From contig JAYWFU010000020.1 in the NCBI GenBank assembly GCA_043778625.1, positions 1 through 32,751 of the forward strand: 32,751 nucleotides of DNA. The letters run 5' to 3'. Shown in pieces: positions 1-8,868 of the stretch. A program made the translations under genes and the position numbers. A model generated the notes under the pieces. That model made no database searches, had not been told where the DNA came from, and saw only the letters and a program-made list of their open reading frames with translations. How positions within the stretch are numbered: the first letter of the stretch is position 1; each line of letters starts with the position of its first letter. The stretch is from JACMRI01 sp043778625. GTDB lineage: Bacteria; Bacteroidota; Bacteroidia; UBA4408.

Positions 1-1
1 C

Positions 2-268
2 AATACCAAAAACATAAGCGACGAGAGAGGTATACTAACATTAGGAGGCTATAAATATTACCCTATGGTGATAACTCTTAATAATGTAAATTATCTAAAT
101 GATAACGATAGTTTGCTTTTGGACGGACAAGGTACAAACCAATCTTTATCATTTACAGGAAAACAAAATAATACCATTATTAGAGGAATATTTCATGGGA
201 CAAAAAGCTCAGGAACACCGACAGCCGTAGGGGGGCATATACATTGTATAGAAATAAACAAAGAATAG
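2..268 (+). pseudogene. 5' part of frameshifted giant T9SS secreted protein (partial)
   Basis: The reading frame is open from the first bases of the window and stops at 266-268, so the true start lies upstream. An internal ATG at 65 is not convincing as a start, because good coding continues before it. The reading then resumes in the next frame from about 229 (AYTLYRNKQRIDVVSF, then ILQGDTGYYTAATIG) to a TAG at 340. From about 339 it resumes in the third frame (LGLGYYTDSLGEYP), which flows into the large reading frame that ends at 5069. One extra G in the G6 run at 230-235 and one extra base at about 339/340 would restore a single continuous protein. This segment is therefore read as the N-terminal side of the 366-5069 gene. 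It is either a pseudogene or a gene carrying two sequencing indels. The segment has no recognisable domain of its own. Confidence 0.6.
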
Positions 269-365
269 ATGTTGTTAGCTTTGATAATAAAGCCATTTTA
301 CAAGGAGATACTGGGTATTACACAGCGGCTACTATAGGCTAGGACTAGGGTATTATACAGATAGT

Positions 366-3300
366 TTGGGCGAGTATCCATTATATGTAGCTAGCCGCCA
401 CCTGAGCGCTAGCCCAGCCTTTAACGAGTTTAGTGTTACTAGCGGCAGCGTACTGTGGTTTAACCCCGCTACGTATTACGGCAACGACCCCTACACCAAC
501 TACCTGCCCATAATAAACTTTGGTACAGGGTTTACCAAGCATAATTGGAATGATACCGTGTTAATACCCTACACTGACACCGCTAACCACGTAGTGCAAC
601 TAGGTTTAATACGTTGCACCACTCAGGATAATGTAACCAAGTGCGATACCCTGTATGCTAACAGTACACTACAACAACGCCCACACCAAGTATATACCCA
701 AAGCCAAAGTGGCACGCAAACTCCGTTGCCTACACTTGCCCCTACCAACATAAGCCAATACATGAACGGCGGCAAGCTGTGTGGCATACCACACGAACAG
801 CCTGTGGCGTTTGATGGTTACAAAGGCGTTAATTATACCAACAAGGGTTACTTTACCGTTAGTTATGGTTTTGATGGTGGCGCACGCCGTACCGAACTTA
901 AGCGCCCTATTATATTGGTAGACGGAGTAGATTTTGGAACCCGCAGGCAAGCTGGCGGCTGGAACGATAGGCTTAATCAGTGTGGTACGCAGGGCTATTA
1001 TTCGTTTAAACATGGGTTGGACGTATTTTATAAAAAGAGTGACGTATTAAAAAAGAATGAATTTTTTGATGTTGGAATAGACCGTTATACTGACTATCCG
1101 TTTGCCTACCGCAATATGCCCCAGTTTATTGATAGTATTAACAATGCTGGGTACGATTTTATATTTTTGGATTTTGCCTTTGGGGCTGATGATATGCGTA
1201 ATAACTCAGCCGTATTGCGCAAGTTAATTGATATGGTAAATAGCCAAGCCTGCAATAGTGTGGCTAATAATTGTGCCCGCAATATTGACGAACTAATAGT
1301 GTGCGGTGCAAGCATGGGTGGGCAAGTAGCCCGCCATGCACTTACCTACATGGAGCATAACAACATGCCCCACCATACCAAGCAATATGTAGCCTTTGAT
1401 AGCCCCCACCTTGGTGCCAATGTACCCATAGGCTTGCAGGCGGTAGCGGGTAATATAGGGTTTCATAACCTAATTGGGCAACTAAGCACGCACGATATGG
1501 TAATACGCAAGTTTATGGCACCTGCCAGCAAGCAACTATTGTTAATGCACTACCCTCGCTTGGCCAACACCATATTGCATAAGCCCGCCACGGGCAACGA
1601 GGACATTATGCGTACTGTTTTTTACGCTGAACTGGCCGCTATGGGCAACTGGCCCAACCAATGCGAAAAAATAGCCGTGGCCAACGGCAGTAGCGATGGC
1701 ACAACACTAGCCACCATACAATACGGCGACCCTATACTGGATATTAGATTAGAATATAACCAAATGTTTAGCAAGGCTGATGCCGCTGCCGAAAAACAAT
1801 GTACCAAAGCCAAAAAAACAAAAGGATGGAACAAAGTGGGGCAAGGGTTTAAATGCGCTGGAGCACACATTAAAAAAAACTTTATATCCGTTTGGAATTT
1901 TGTGCGCTTATTTGGTGCGCCATTGCTCACTATGAATTTTAATGCCACGGCGTATTGCCCCGATGGCACTGCTAATTGCAAAATAGCCAAGGTAGACCCT
2001 GTGTTTCCTACATGGCGCAAACGTATTAAGTTAACCAATGCTCGCACCGTGTTAGATAATGCCCCTGGTAGTGGCAACGATGGCTTGGCTAGTGCCGTTA
2101 CATCGTTTGGTGCTGGAGTAACTTTAGTAACCTCGCCAAGTTTCTTTTTTACGTTTATACCCACCACTAGTGCCTTAGCGTTAAACACACGCAACGTACC
2201 CAACTTTCAAAACATTGATTTTAACGGTAACGAAACGGATGTAGTAAATCAGCATATACTTTTTGACTGGACTGAATTTAATAAAAAACACTCCAGTAAA
2301 ACGGTCTTTGATAGAGTATTTTTTAATGGCAATGTAAATGAACAGCACGTAGAAGTTACTTACGATGCTTCTAATAATAAATTATCAAAAATTACTCAAT
2401 TCCTACACGTGGCACGCACTAGCAAGCCCTATGTGTTTGTGCCCGTGCTACGCACGCTAGGTTATGCCACAGGCACTAACGTGTTGCACTACAACTTTGA
2501 TACTCTAGTAACCGAAACTGGCTACCGCAAAAGCACTATTGACAATAACGTGCAAGCCCCAGTGGGCCTAGGTACACATATTATTAACAAAAACGGCTAC
2601 CTAGGCATTAACGAGTATGCACCCGCAGGCTTGTTTGACACCAAGGCAAGTAACAGCTACGTGTATGCTAACTTACCAATAAATACACCTGTAAACAAGG
2701 GCAATGCAAATTTGCAAAAACGTAACTGGCACAACCAACAATACAAGGTGTATGGCTGTAGTTACATAACCATTAACGCCAATGGCAAAATGGTAGTGGG
2801 CGATAAAGACAGTGTAACCCGCTACACCGCCAACACCACTATTAAAGAGCAGGCACGAGTAACGCTTAACACTGGTGGCGACTTAATAATTAACGACAAC
2901 AGCACTCTAACTTTTGAAAAAGATAGCTACTTTAACTACAACGGTGGTAGTATAACCCTTAATGGCCCCAATGCCCGCATAGTGTTTAACGCTGGCGCTA
3001 ATGTAATATTAGCCCCTAGCACTACATTTACAGTAAAAGGAGGTAGCAAAGGCTTGGGTAAAATAGTGTTTAACGGTAGCACCGCCAACCAGTATGTAAC
3101 CATAACTAACAACGGACAAAACAAACTAAAACTAAAAGGCAAGGGCATTAACCAAACCCTAGTGGAGGTTAATAATTGTATAGTGCAAATAGATGCTGAT
3201 AGTAGCGATATGCAAACTATGCAAGTAAGTTTTACGGGTACGCCAGCCCAACTTATACTACGCCGTACTGCATTTACTGCGGTGCAAACTAACCTAGTAG

Positions 3301-5069
3301 GTGGTGTTAGCGGTAGTGCTATACCTTGCCGAGGTTTAGAAATACAAGAGCATACCTATGCAAGCCTCGACCGTTGCAAAGCTAATAACCTATTGAACGG
3401 TATTGCTATATTTGGTAACCCAAAAGTAGGCTTGGTTACTACTAAAGTAGCTAAAGCAACCATTACTAATTGTGTGTATGGTATATATCAAAATCATGGG
3501 GGTATTAATGTTAGCAATAGCACTATTACCAATACAGAAGAAGGTATTTTGCTACAGATAACTGAACTAAACAATCAGTTTAGTGGTAATACTATAAAAT
3601 CAGTTGCTAACATAAATGCGGGAGCCAACGGAGTGTTTTGTAATGGTACAACTTCAGTAATTAACACTTTTGAAAACAATGTTGTTGATGGTTTTGGTAC
3701 AGGAGTAAATATACAAGGGGCAAACAAATTAGTGCTAAGTTGTAACACTATTAAAAACAGTATTATTGGTGTTTATTGTAATTATGTGGGGCAAATTATA
3801 GCGCAAGCTAACCTTAATAACCACACAAGTTATTCGGGCTATAATAAGTTTAGCAACAATACTTACCACTTACAGTTTCAATACGTAACTGATTTGTTGT
3901 TAGACGAAGGCTACAATACTTTTGGGGTAGTACCCAAAGGTGGTAAAGTTATTAAAGGATTGTTAGACACAAAGGCGTATATAGTTTTAGCCAACTATAA
4001 TAAGTGGAGTGTTGCTACAGGAGCAGGAGCTAGCGTTTTTCAAAATCAATTTGATGTACGCCAACAAAATAATCAAACCACTATACTTCAAATAACGGAC
4101 GCTAACCGACAGAGTGCCTCAGCCACTTGTGGTAGCCACAATGCTAATAACTGTGGTAATGCTTGCCGTTTGGCTTGTGTTAATTGTACGCCTATTACTA
4201 CCGCCAATTTTGCAAGTGTAGCAAGTAACATAGCGGTAGATAGTGTAATGAGTGCAATGGACACTACCCGCACCAACACTAACTATGTGGCCATGGCAAG
4301 CCAAGGTAGCCAAGTACTTAATTACAACTACCCAAGCACTAGCACAGCGCGCGAAAAGCAACTGGTGCGCCAAGCCCACAAATATCAGCAGTTGGCACAT
4401 GCTATGGCGGTTAGTAGTGCCCAACTTACGCCAAGTAGTAACTACACCACCGCTACCACCACTACATTACTAGCTGATATTGAGAGTGTACTTGCCAACG
4501 CCAAAGTAGCTAACGACAGCCACACCGTGGCAAGCCAGCACCTAAGCAAGGTGCAAGCACTATATGTAGCGCAACAATACACGCAAGCACTAAGCTACGT
4601 TACTAGCATAAAACCTAGTATACACGCAGGTTGGTTAGCGCACCTTAACTACTGGGAATGTGTGGTGCAAAATGCGTACGCATTAAGTACTAATGCTATC
4701 ACTATGGAGCAATACGCTAGCAATATTAGCCTATGCGATGGTGGCGCAGGTACGCACCGCATGGCGCACACATCGCAAAACGTTGATGCACAAGGGAGTG
4801 CTATAGCACAAGAAACCGACATAGAAAATTATACTAACCTAAGCATACACCCTAACCCAGTAGCCGCAGGCACAACGTTAAGTGTAAGCGGAGAGGCGGT
4901 AACCAAGCTAGTGTTGTACAACGCCCACGGCGTTAAATGCATAGAGTACACTAACGAAAATTTGCTACCTACCTTAGCGTTTATTGCGCCTAGCGTAGCA
5001 GGTATGTATTGGTTAGAGGTACACTATGCTAACAGTGCAAGCCAACGTTATAAAGTGGTGGTTAATTAA
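366..5069 (+). CDS. Large secreted alpha/beta-hydrolase and beta-helix protein with T9SS sorting domain
   Basis: The frame is open for 1567 codons. The apparent start is a TTG inside continuing coding sequence (the frame is open from 291), so this is the body of a larger gene, not its real beginning. Residues about 175-500 resemble an alpha/beta-hydrolase: PIILVDGVDFG is an early strand and VCGASMGGQVARH holds a GxSxG nucleophile elbow with Ser about 316. Residues about 840-1210 are rich in N/T/I/V turns and repeats typical of right-handed parallel beta-helices. A short cysteine cluster follows (CGSHNANNCGNACRLACVNC, about 1245-1270), then a helical stretch. Residues about 1492-1567 (LSIHPNPVAAG to YKVVVN) match the type A T9SS C-terminal sorting domain. 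The protein is therefore expected to be exported across the outer membrane and attached or released. A lipase or esterase activity is inferred from the elbow only; the acid and His partners were not identified. Codons look richer in GCC, GGC and CGC than those of neighbouring genes. Confidence 0.8.
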   Translation: MGEYPLYVASRHLSASPAFNEFSVTSGSVLWFNPATYYGNDPYTNYLPIINFGTGFTKHNWNDTVLIPYTDTANHVVQLGLIRCTTQDNVTKCDTLYANSTLQQRPHQVYTQSQSGTQTPLPTLAPTNISQYMNGGKLCGIPHEQPVAFDGYKGVNYTNKGYFTVSYGFDGGARRTELKRPIILVDGVDFGTRRQAGGWNDRLNQCGTQGYYSFKHGLDVFYKKSDVLKKNEFFDVGIDRYTDYPFAYRNMPQFIDSINNAGYDFIFLDFAFGADDMRNNSAVLRKLIDMVNSQACNSVANNCARNIDELIVCGASMGGQVARHALTYMEHNNMPHHTKQYVAFDSPHLGANVPIGLQAVAGNIGFHNLIGQLSTHDMVIRKFMAPASKQLLLMHYPRLANTILHKPATGNEDIMRTVFYAELAAMGNWPNQCEKIAVANGSSDGTTLATIQYGDPILDIRLEYNQMFSKADAAAEKQCTKAKKTKGWNKVGQGFKCAGAHIKKNFISVWNFVRLFGAPLLTMNFNATAYCPDGTANCKIAKVDPVFPTWRKRIKLTNARTVLDNAPGSGNDGLASAVTSFGAGVTLVTSPSFFFTFIPTTSALALNTRNVPNFQNIDFNGNETDVVNQHILFDWTEFNKKHSSKTVFDRVFFNGNVNEQHVEVTYDASNNKLSKITQFLHVARTSKPYVFVPVLRTLGYATGTNVLHYNFDTLVTETGYRKSTIDNNVQAPVGLGTHIINKNGYLGINEYAPAGLFDTKASNSYVYANLPINTPVNKGNANLQKRNWHNQQYKVYGCSYITINANGKMVVGDKDSVTRYTANTTIKEQARVTLNTGGDLIINDNSTLTFEKDSYFNYNGGSITLNGPNARIVFNAGANVILAPSTTFTVKGGSKGLGKIVFNGSTANQYVTITNNGQNKLKLKGKGINQTLVEVNNCIVQIDADSSDMQTMQVSFTGTPAQLILRRTAFTAVQTNLVGGVSGSAIPCRGLEIQEHTYASLDRCKANNLLNGIAIFGNPKVGLVTTKVAKATITNCVYGIYQNHGGINVSNSTITNTEEGILLQITELNNQFSGNTIKSVANINAGANGVFCNGTTSVINTFENNVVDGFGTGVNIQGANKLVLSCNTIKNSIIGVYCNYVGQIIAQANLNNHTSYSGYNKFSNNTYHLQFQYVTDLLLDEGYNTFGVVPKGGKVIKGLLDTKAYIVLANYNKWSVATGAGASVFQNQFDVRQQNNQTTILQITDANRQSASATCGSHNANNCGNACRLACVNCTPITTANFASVASNIAVDSVMSAMDTTRTNTNYVAMASQGSQVLNYNYPSTSTAREKQLVRQAHKYQQLAHAMAVSSAQLTPSSNYTTATTTTLLADIESVLANAKVANDSHTVASQHLSKVQALYVAQQYTQALSYVTSIKPSIHAGWLAHLNYWECVVQNAYALSTNAITMEQYASNISLCDGGAGTHRMAHTSQNVDAQGSAIAQETDIENYTNLSIHPNPVAAGTTLSVSGEAVTKLVLYNAHGVKCIEYTNENLLPTLAFIAPSVAGMYWLEVHYANSASQRYKVVVN

Positions 5070-5093
5070 TAATTAACTGTAACAATTACATAT

Positions 5094-5130
5094 TAGTATT
5101 CCCCGCTTGCGTAGCAAGCGGGGAATACTA
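5094..5130. terminator. 17-bp perfect hairpin after the giant T9SS gene
   Basis: Arms 5094-5110 and 5114-5130 are perfect reverse complements (17 bp, GC-rich centre CCCCGCTTGC), separated by a 3-base loop GTA. The hairpin lies 25 bases after the stop codon of the large gene. No T-run follows, so it may act as a transcript-end stabiliser or be a palindromic repeat unit instead of a classical intrinsic terminator. Confidence 0.6.
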
Positions 5131-5158
5131 CATTATAGCCAGAGGCTATGCGCTAGTA

Positions 5159-5451
5159 CATTACCCAAAATCAATTGGTTTTAACCTTGCAACACTTAGT
5201 TACGCCTTTAGCGAACTGATTTTAATCCGTAGACTACACGCACACTAAAACGCACACTATTAAGTACCTATACCGATTTAGCCAGGTACGTACAACTTAT
5301 GTCAAAACTAGGTACTAACCCTAATTACGGCGTACTACTCACTACTATTAACGCTGTGCGTAGCTATTATGCCGCTACATTAGCCAAACGTTTAGCAACA
5401 AGTACTACCGTAGGTAATCCGCCTGCTACACCACCACCAAGTAACGGATAG
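5159..5451 (+). pseudogene. Possible remnant of an unrecognised gene
   Basis: Two frames read as plausible protein. From 5159, HYPKSIGFNLATLSYAFSEL runs to a stop near 5246. From 5233, in the next frame, TTRTLKRTLLSTYTDLARYV continues through an ATG at 5299 to a TAG at 5449-5451, ending in a proline-rich tail (GNPPATPPPSNG). The ATG-initiated piece alone is 50 codons. The frame change between the two pieces suggests a decayed gene. I do not recognise the family, and chance open frames cannot be excluded at this length. Confidence 0.25.
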
Positions 5452-5463
5452 GCGTTAAAATTA

Positions 5464-5516
5464 ATAATTAAAACTGCGGCTGTAATTTTAGCTATTACAG
5501 CCGCAGTTTTAATTAT
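5464..5516. terminator. 23-bp perfect hairpin, bidirectional terminator
   Basis: Arms 5464-5486 and 5494-5516 are perfect reverse complements over 23 bp with a 7-base loop (TTTAGCT). The GC-rich core ACTGCGGCTGT is flanked by AAAA on one side and TTTT on the other, so it could terminate transcription in both directions. It isolates the polysaccharide operon from the upstream gene. Confidence 0.75.
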
Positions 5517-5529
5517 AATACAGTTTAAT

Positions 5530-5570
5530 GGTGGCGGTATGTACGAGTATTGATGTACCCACCTTTTTTT
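5530..5570 (+). terminator. Weak terminator-like hairpin with T-run
   Basis: GGTG (5530-5533) pairs with CACC (5560-5563) and GGTA (5536-5539) with TACC (5556-5559), with a two-base bulge. Seven T residues follow at 5564-5570. An additional 8-bp inverted repeat, GCGGTATG at 5534-5541 with CATACCGC at 5576-5583, is mutually exclusive with this fold. It could be a second terminator or part of a leader structure. Confidence 0.35.
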
Positions 5571-5652
5571 GAAATCATACCGCAATAATTCCTATTTTTA
5601 ACCACTAACTATTTTTAACACACAAGTTCAATACTATATTCGCACTTTATTT

Positions 5653-6438
5653 ATGACACAATTTACTATTAAATTAAAACAAATAAGCGTACTATTTTTA
5701 ATTGCCTCATTATTATATAGCTGCAAAGCACTTAATTCGAGCCGAATGTTTAAAGCGCCCAGAGACTTTAATTACTCTACGTTAAAAGATAGTGTAAAAC
5801 AAGAGTATAGGTTTGGGGTTAATGATCGATTTTCGTTTCAAATGTATACTAACGATGGTTTTAGGATTATTGATATGAGTTCGATTGAAGCTAGTGCTTC
5901 TAACAGTCAATCGATTCAAAACTACACTATTACGTTTTTAATTGATGGCGATGGCATGGCTAAAATGCCCGTAATTGGCCGTGTTAAAATTGCAGGAAAA
6001 ACTCCACGAGAAACTGAACTGTTTTTGGAAGATATTTATTCTAAAGATTACAAACGCCCATTTATTAATATACAAGCATTAAACAAACGAGTATTTGTGT
6101 TTAACGGTACTGGTAGCACTGGTAAAGCGGTACTGTTGCAAAATAATAACACGCGTTTAATTGAAGTATTAGCTGAAGCTGGCGGTATTACATCAACAGG
6201 AAAGGCGTACCAAATAAAAATAATTAGAGGCGATTATACCACACCAGAAATTATAAAAATTGATTTGTCGAAAATTGAAAATGTAGCGCAAGCCAACATA
6301 ATAATGCAAAATGGCGACATAGTGTATGTTGATGCCCGTCCGCAGTACGTGTCTACAATAGCCTCGCAGGTAATTCCTATTACAGCCCTTTTATCAAGTG
6401 TTGCAACAGTTATTGCATTAATTCGAATTTTCAAATAA
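5653..6438 (+). CDS. Wza-like polysaccharide export outer-membrane lipoprotein
   Basis: This 261-residue protein belongs to the outer-membrane polysaccharide exporter (OPX/Wza) group, which forms the outer-membrane channel for capsule or exopolysaccharide. The N-terminus is a lipoprotein signal with lipobox LLYSC and Cys24 as lipidation site. Residues about 50-140 fit the Poly_export domain (YRFGVNDRFSF, then DGDGMAKMPVIGRVKIAGKT). Residues about 150-230 fit an SLBB-type segment (VFVFNGTGSTGKAV, VLAEAGGITSTGKAYQIKII, NGDIVYVDARP). The C-terminus is a hydrophobic helix (VIPITALLSSVATVIALIRI) that would cross the outer membrane. The gene is 14 bases upstream of the Wzc-like gene, the usual partner order. 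Start ATG 5653 is fixed by the signal peptide. Confidence 0.92.
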   Translation: MTQFTIKLKQISVLFLIASLLYSCKALNSSRMFKAPRDFNYSTLKDSVKQEYRFGVNDRFSFQMYTNDGFRIIDMSSIEASASNSQSIQNYTITFLIDGDGMAKMPVIGRVKIAGKTPRETELFLEDIYSKDYKRPFINIQALNKRVFVFNGTGSTGKAVLLQNNNTRLIEVLAEAGGITSTGKAYQIKIIRGDYTTPEIIKIDLSKIENVAQANIIMQNGDIVYVDARPQYVSTIASQVIPITALLSSVATVIALIRIFK

Positions 6439-6452
6439 TTAGATAAAATAGT

Positions 6453-8849
6453 ATGGACAATAAACGGTTTGGAAGTATTGAACTGAATGATGAATTTGAT
6501 ATTTTTTTATTACTAAAAATAATTCGTAGTAGATTTTTGTTTATAAGTATCATATGCCTATTATGTGGGGTAGGTGCTTTTTTGTATTTGCGTTATAGCG
6601 ATGTAATATTTGAAGCCAAAGCGGTATTGCAAGTAAAGTCTGACAACACAGCGGGCAAGGTACTTAACCTAGAAAGTACCCAAGGTAATGTTGATGAGCT
6701 TGAGGAAAACGTGGAATTAATAAAATCTAAAACCTTTTTAAAGCGTGTAATAGCAAAACTTCCGTTAGACATTAGTTATTACAATAAAGGAGTTTTTAAA
6801 GTATTTGAAACTTACCAATCAGCTCCATATATTGTTGAGGTAAAAAACAAAACCAGAAACATTACCAACAAGCAACTATTTATTCGTTTTAATGATACTA
6901 AAACATTTACGTTATATAATATAACTAAAACATTAAAACTAACACAACAACCTAATGTATGGTTTAAATTAGAGGATGCCGAGGTGCGTATAACACTTGT
7001 AAATCCTGCAACAGCATTAGGTTTAAAAGAGGAAATGTACTTTACCATTAACGACGAAAATACGCTCATTAATTATTACTTGAGCAAGCTTAGTGTAAGT
7101 ATACTAAACCCTGCAGCTAAAACTATTGTAATTAGTTTTAAAGACTTTACCGCCCTGAAAACTAGCGATATAGCTAATGCTGTAGTAAACGAATTTAACT
7201 CGTTTGATATTGAACGAAAAAGCGCCAGTTCGCAAAAAATACTATCGTTTATTGATGGCCAGTTAGCTAACGTATACGCGGACTTACGTAAGAGTGAAGG
7301 CGATTTAGAGACCTTTCAACGTGATAATAAACTATCCTCCAATCCTAAAGAAGTGTCGAGTAACTATGCTACTCGTTTAAATGATTTAGATGAAGATATT
7401 ACTAAAATAAAATTAGAAAAAAGTGTACTCACCGAGTTTCAAAGCGCCTTAACACAAAACAAAGACGCAGATGTGTACAAACTACTACCAATGTTGGCTG
7501 GTACACAGTACGAGGGCTCAATGTCGTTACTAATAAGTAACTTACAAGAACTGCTGATGCGCCGCGAAAAAGCTCTCTATGATATAAATACTCACAGTTC
7601 CAATATTAAAAATATTGATTATCAAATTGACATTCAAAAAAAATTAATCATAGAGAGTATTGCAAATATTCGCAATAAAATAGCCAGCAAAGAAAACAGT
7701 ATGAACCAAAAAATTGCCGAATTTGAAGGTAAATTTTTAGCAATACCTACCAAAGAAATTGAGTACGCACGCCTAGAGCGCTTATTTAATATTAATGAAA
7801 AGTTTTATACCTTATTACTCGAAAAAAAGGCAGAGTATTCCATATCTAACGCAGGATTCGTATCTAATAATACTATACTTGAAGAGGCAATAGAGCCACA
7901 CGCACCAGTATCGCCCAACAGAGGTTTAGCTTATGCTACAGCTATAGCCTTAGCGGTATTGTTGAGCTTAATTAATGTGGTGTTTAGTTATTTAATGCAC
8001 AACGAAATAATAACATTAAACGATATTTCGCGCAATACCAACACGAGTATACTAGGTATAGTACCTAACTACGACGAACCTATGGCACACTCGCAACTAA
8101 TTATTGATAAAAGTCCAAAGTCGCTTATTAGCGAAGCTTTTAGGTCAATACGTACTAATATGCAATACATTGCGCAAGGTGGCGAAAGTAAATTAATGGC
8201 GGTAACATCAACTATTTCGGGCGAAGGAAAAACATTTGTAAGCGTTAACTTAGGCGGTATTATTGCGTTTTCGGGGCGAAGGGTAGTTATATGCGATTTG
8301 GATATGCGTAAACCTAAAATACACCATGCTTTTGGTACTGACAACAAAGTGGGTATGAGCCAGCTACTTATTGGTGCTACTACATTGGAAGAATGCGTGC
8401 AACACTCGTCAATAAAGGGCTACGATTATATTACGGCGGGTACAATACCTCCAAATCCTTCTGAATTAATACTTTCTAAGAAAATGGAAGAGATTATTGA
8501 ATTGTTAAAATCTAAGTACGATTTAGTAATATTTGACAATCCGCCTATTGGTATTGTGAGTGATGGGTTACATATTATTAAAAAAGTTGATTTTCCTGTA
8601 TATGTATTTAGAAGTAATTATTCTAAAAAACAATTTATTACTAACCTTAATGTTGTGCGCGAAGATCATGATTTGAAAAACCTTAGTATTGTACTTAATG
8701 GAGTAAGTAGGCAAACCAATAGTTACGGCTATGGGCAAAACTATGGTTACGGTTATGGTTACGGTTATGGAGGAGGGTATTATGAAGATGGGCAAAGTAA
8801 GAAAAAAGAAAACTCCAATTGGTGGAAAAAAATATTTCCAAAAACATAA
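6453..8849 (+). CDS. Wzc-like polysaccharide co-polymerase / bacterial tyrosine kinase
   Basis: This 798-residue inner-membrane protein controls chain length and export of surface polysaccharide. It has an N-terminal Wzz-type segment with a first membrane helix at about residues 25-48 and a long periplasmic region with coiled-coil stretches. A GNVR-like segment and a second membrane helix (about 490-512, GLAYATAIALAVLLSLINVV) follow. The C-terminal BY-kinase domain carries Walker A (SGEGKT, about 589-594), Walker A' (VVICDLDMRKP, about 611-621) and Walker B (DLVIFDNPP, about 690-698). The tail holds nine tyrosines in a Gly-Tyr repeat, the expected autophosphorylation cluster. The 14-base gap after the Wza-like gene and the 19-base gap before rfbC support one operon. 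Confidence 0.95.
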   Translation: MDNKRFGSIELNDEFDIFLLLKIIRSRFLFISIICLLCGVGAFLYLRYSDVIFEAKAVLQVKSDNTAGKVLNLESTQGNVDELEENVELIKSKTFLKRVIAKLPLDISYYNKGVFKVFETYQSAPYIVEVKNKTRNITNKQLFIRFNDTKTFTLYNITKTLKLTQQPNVWFKLEDAEVRITLVNPATALGLKEEMYFTINDENTLINYYLSKLSVSILNPAAKTIVISFKDFTALKTSDIANAVVNEFNSFDIERKSASSQKILSFIDGQLANVYADLRKSEGDLETFQRDNKLSSNPKEVSSNYATRLNDLDEDITKIKLEKSVLTEFQSALTQNKDADVYKLLPMLAGTQYEGSMSLLISNLQELLMRREKALYDINTHSSNIKNIDYQIDIQKKLIIESIANIRNKIASKENSMNQKIAEFEGKFLAIPTKEIEYARLERLFNINEKFYTLLLEKKAEYSISNAGFVSNNTILEEAIEPHAPVSPNRGLAYATAIALAVLLSLINVVFSYLMHNEIITLNDISRNTNTSILGIVPNYDEPMAHSQLIIDKSPKSLISEAFRSIRTNMQYIAQGGESKLMAVTSTISGEGKTFVSVNLGGIIAFSGRRVVICDLDMRKPKIHHAFGTDNKVGMSQLLIGATTLEECVQHSSIKGYDYITAGTIPPNPSELILSKKMEEIIELLKSKYDLVIFDNPPIGIVSDGLHIIKKVDFPVYVFRSNYSKKQFITNLNVVREDHDLKNLSIVLNGVSRQTNSYGYGQNYGYGYGYGYGGGYYEDGQSKKKENSNWWKKIFPKT
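8742..8769 (+). repeat. In-frame 12-bp tandem repeat encoding the Tyr-Gly tail
   Basis: The unit TATGGTTACGGT is repeated about 2.3 times and encodes alternating Tyr-Gly residues at the end of the Wzc-like kinase. Unit gain or loss by slippage would stay in frame and change the number of phosphorylatable tyrosines. Confidence 0.6.
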
Positions 8850-8868
8850 AATTATCGTATATTAAAAT

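Larger units (their letters stand above)
5070..5652. other. Intergenic region with hairpins and a decayed gene remnant
   Basis: This stretch of 583 bases has no intact gene. It holds three hairpins, listed separately (5094-5130, 5464-5516, 5530-5570), and between them a segment that still reads like protein. The last part, about 5586-5652, is AT-rich and should carry the promoter for the polysaccharide export operon. TATATTCG at 5634-5641 is a one-mismatch match to the Bacteroidota -7 box TAnnTTTG, without a clear -33 element. Confidence 0.6.

Noticed and set aside
366..368. TTG as true start of the large secreted protein
   Set aside because: The frame is open before it and the protein lacks a signal peptide there; coding continuity across frameshifts explains it better.
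1622..2203. 193-codon open frame on the minus strand
   Set aside because: Antisense shadow of the large T9SS gene; no signal, motif or promoter.
4246..4480. Short open frames on both strands near the 3' end of the large gene
   Set aside because: They are out-of-frame shadows of a protein rich in Ala/Thr/Ser codons.
5367..5585. 72-codon minus-strand frame in the intergenic region
   Set aside because: It reads through a long hairpin and gives low-complexity residues without any motif.
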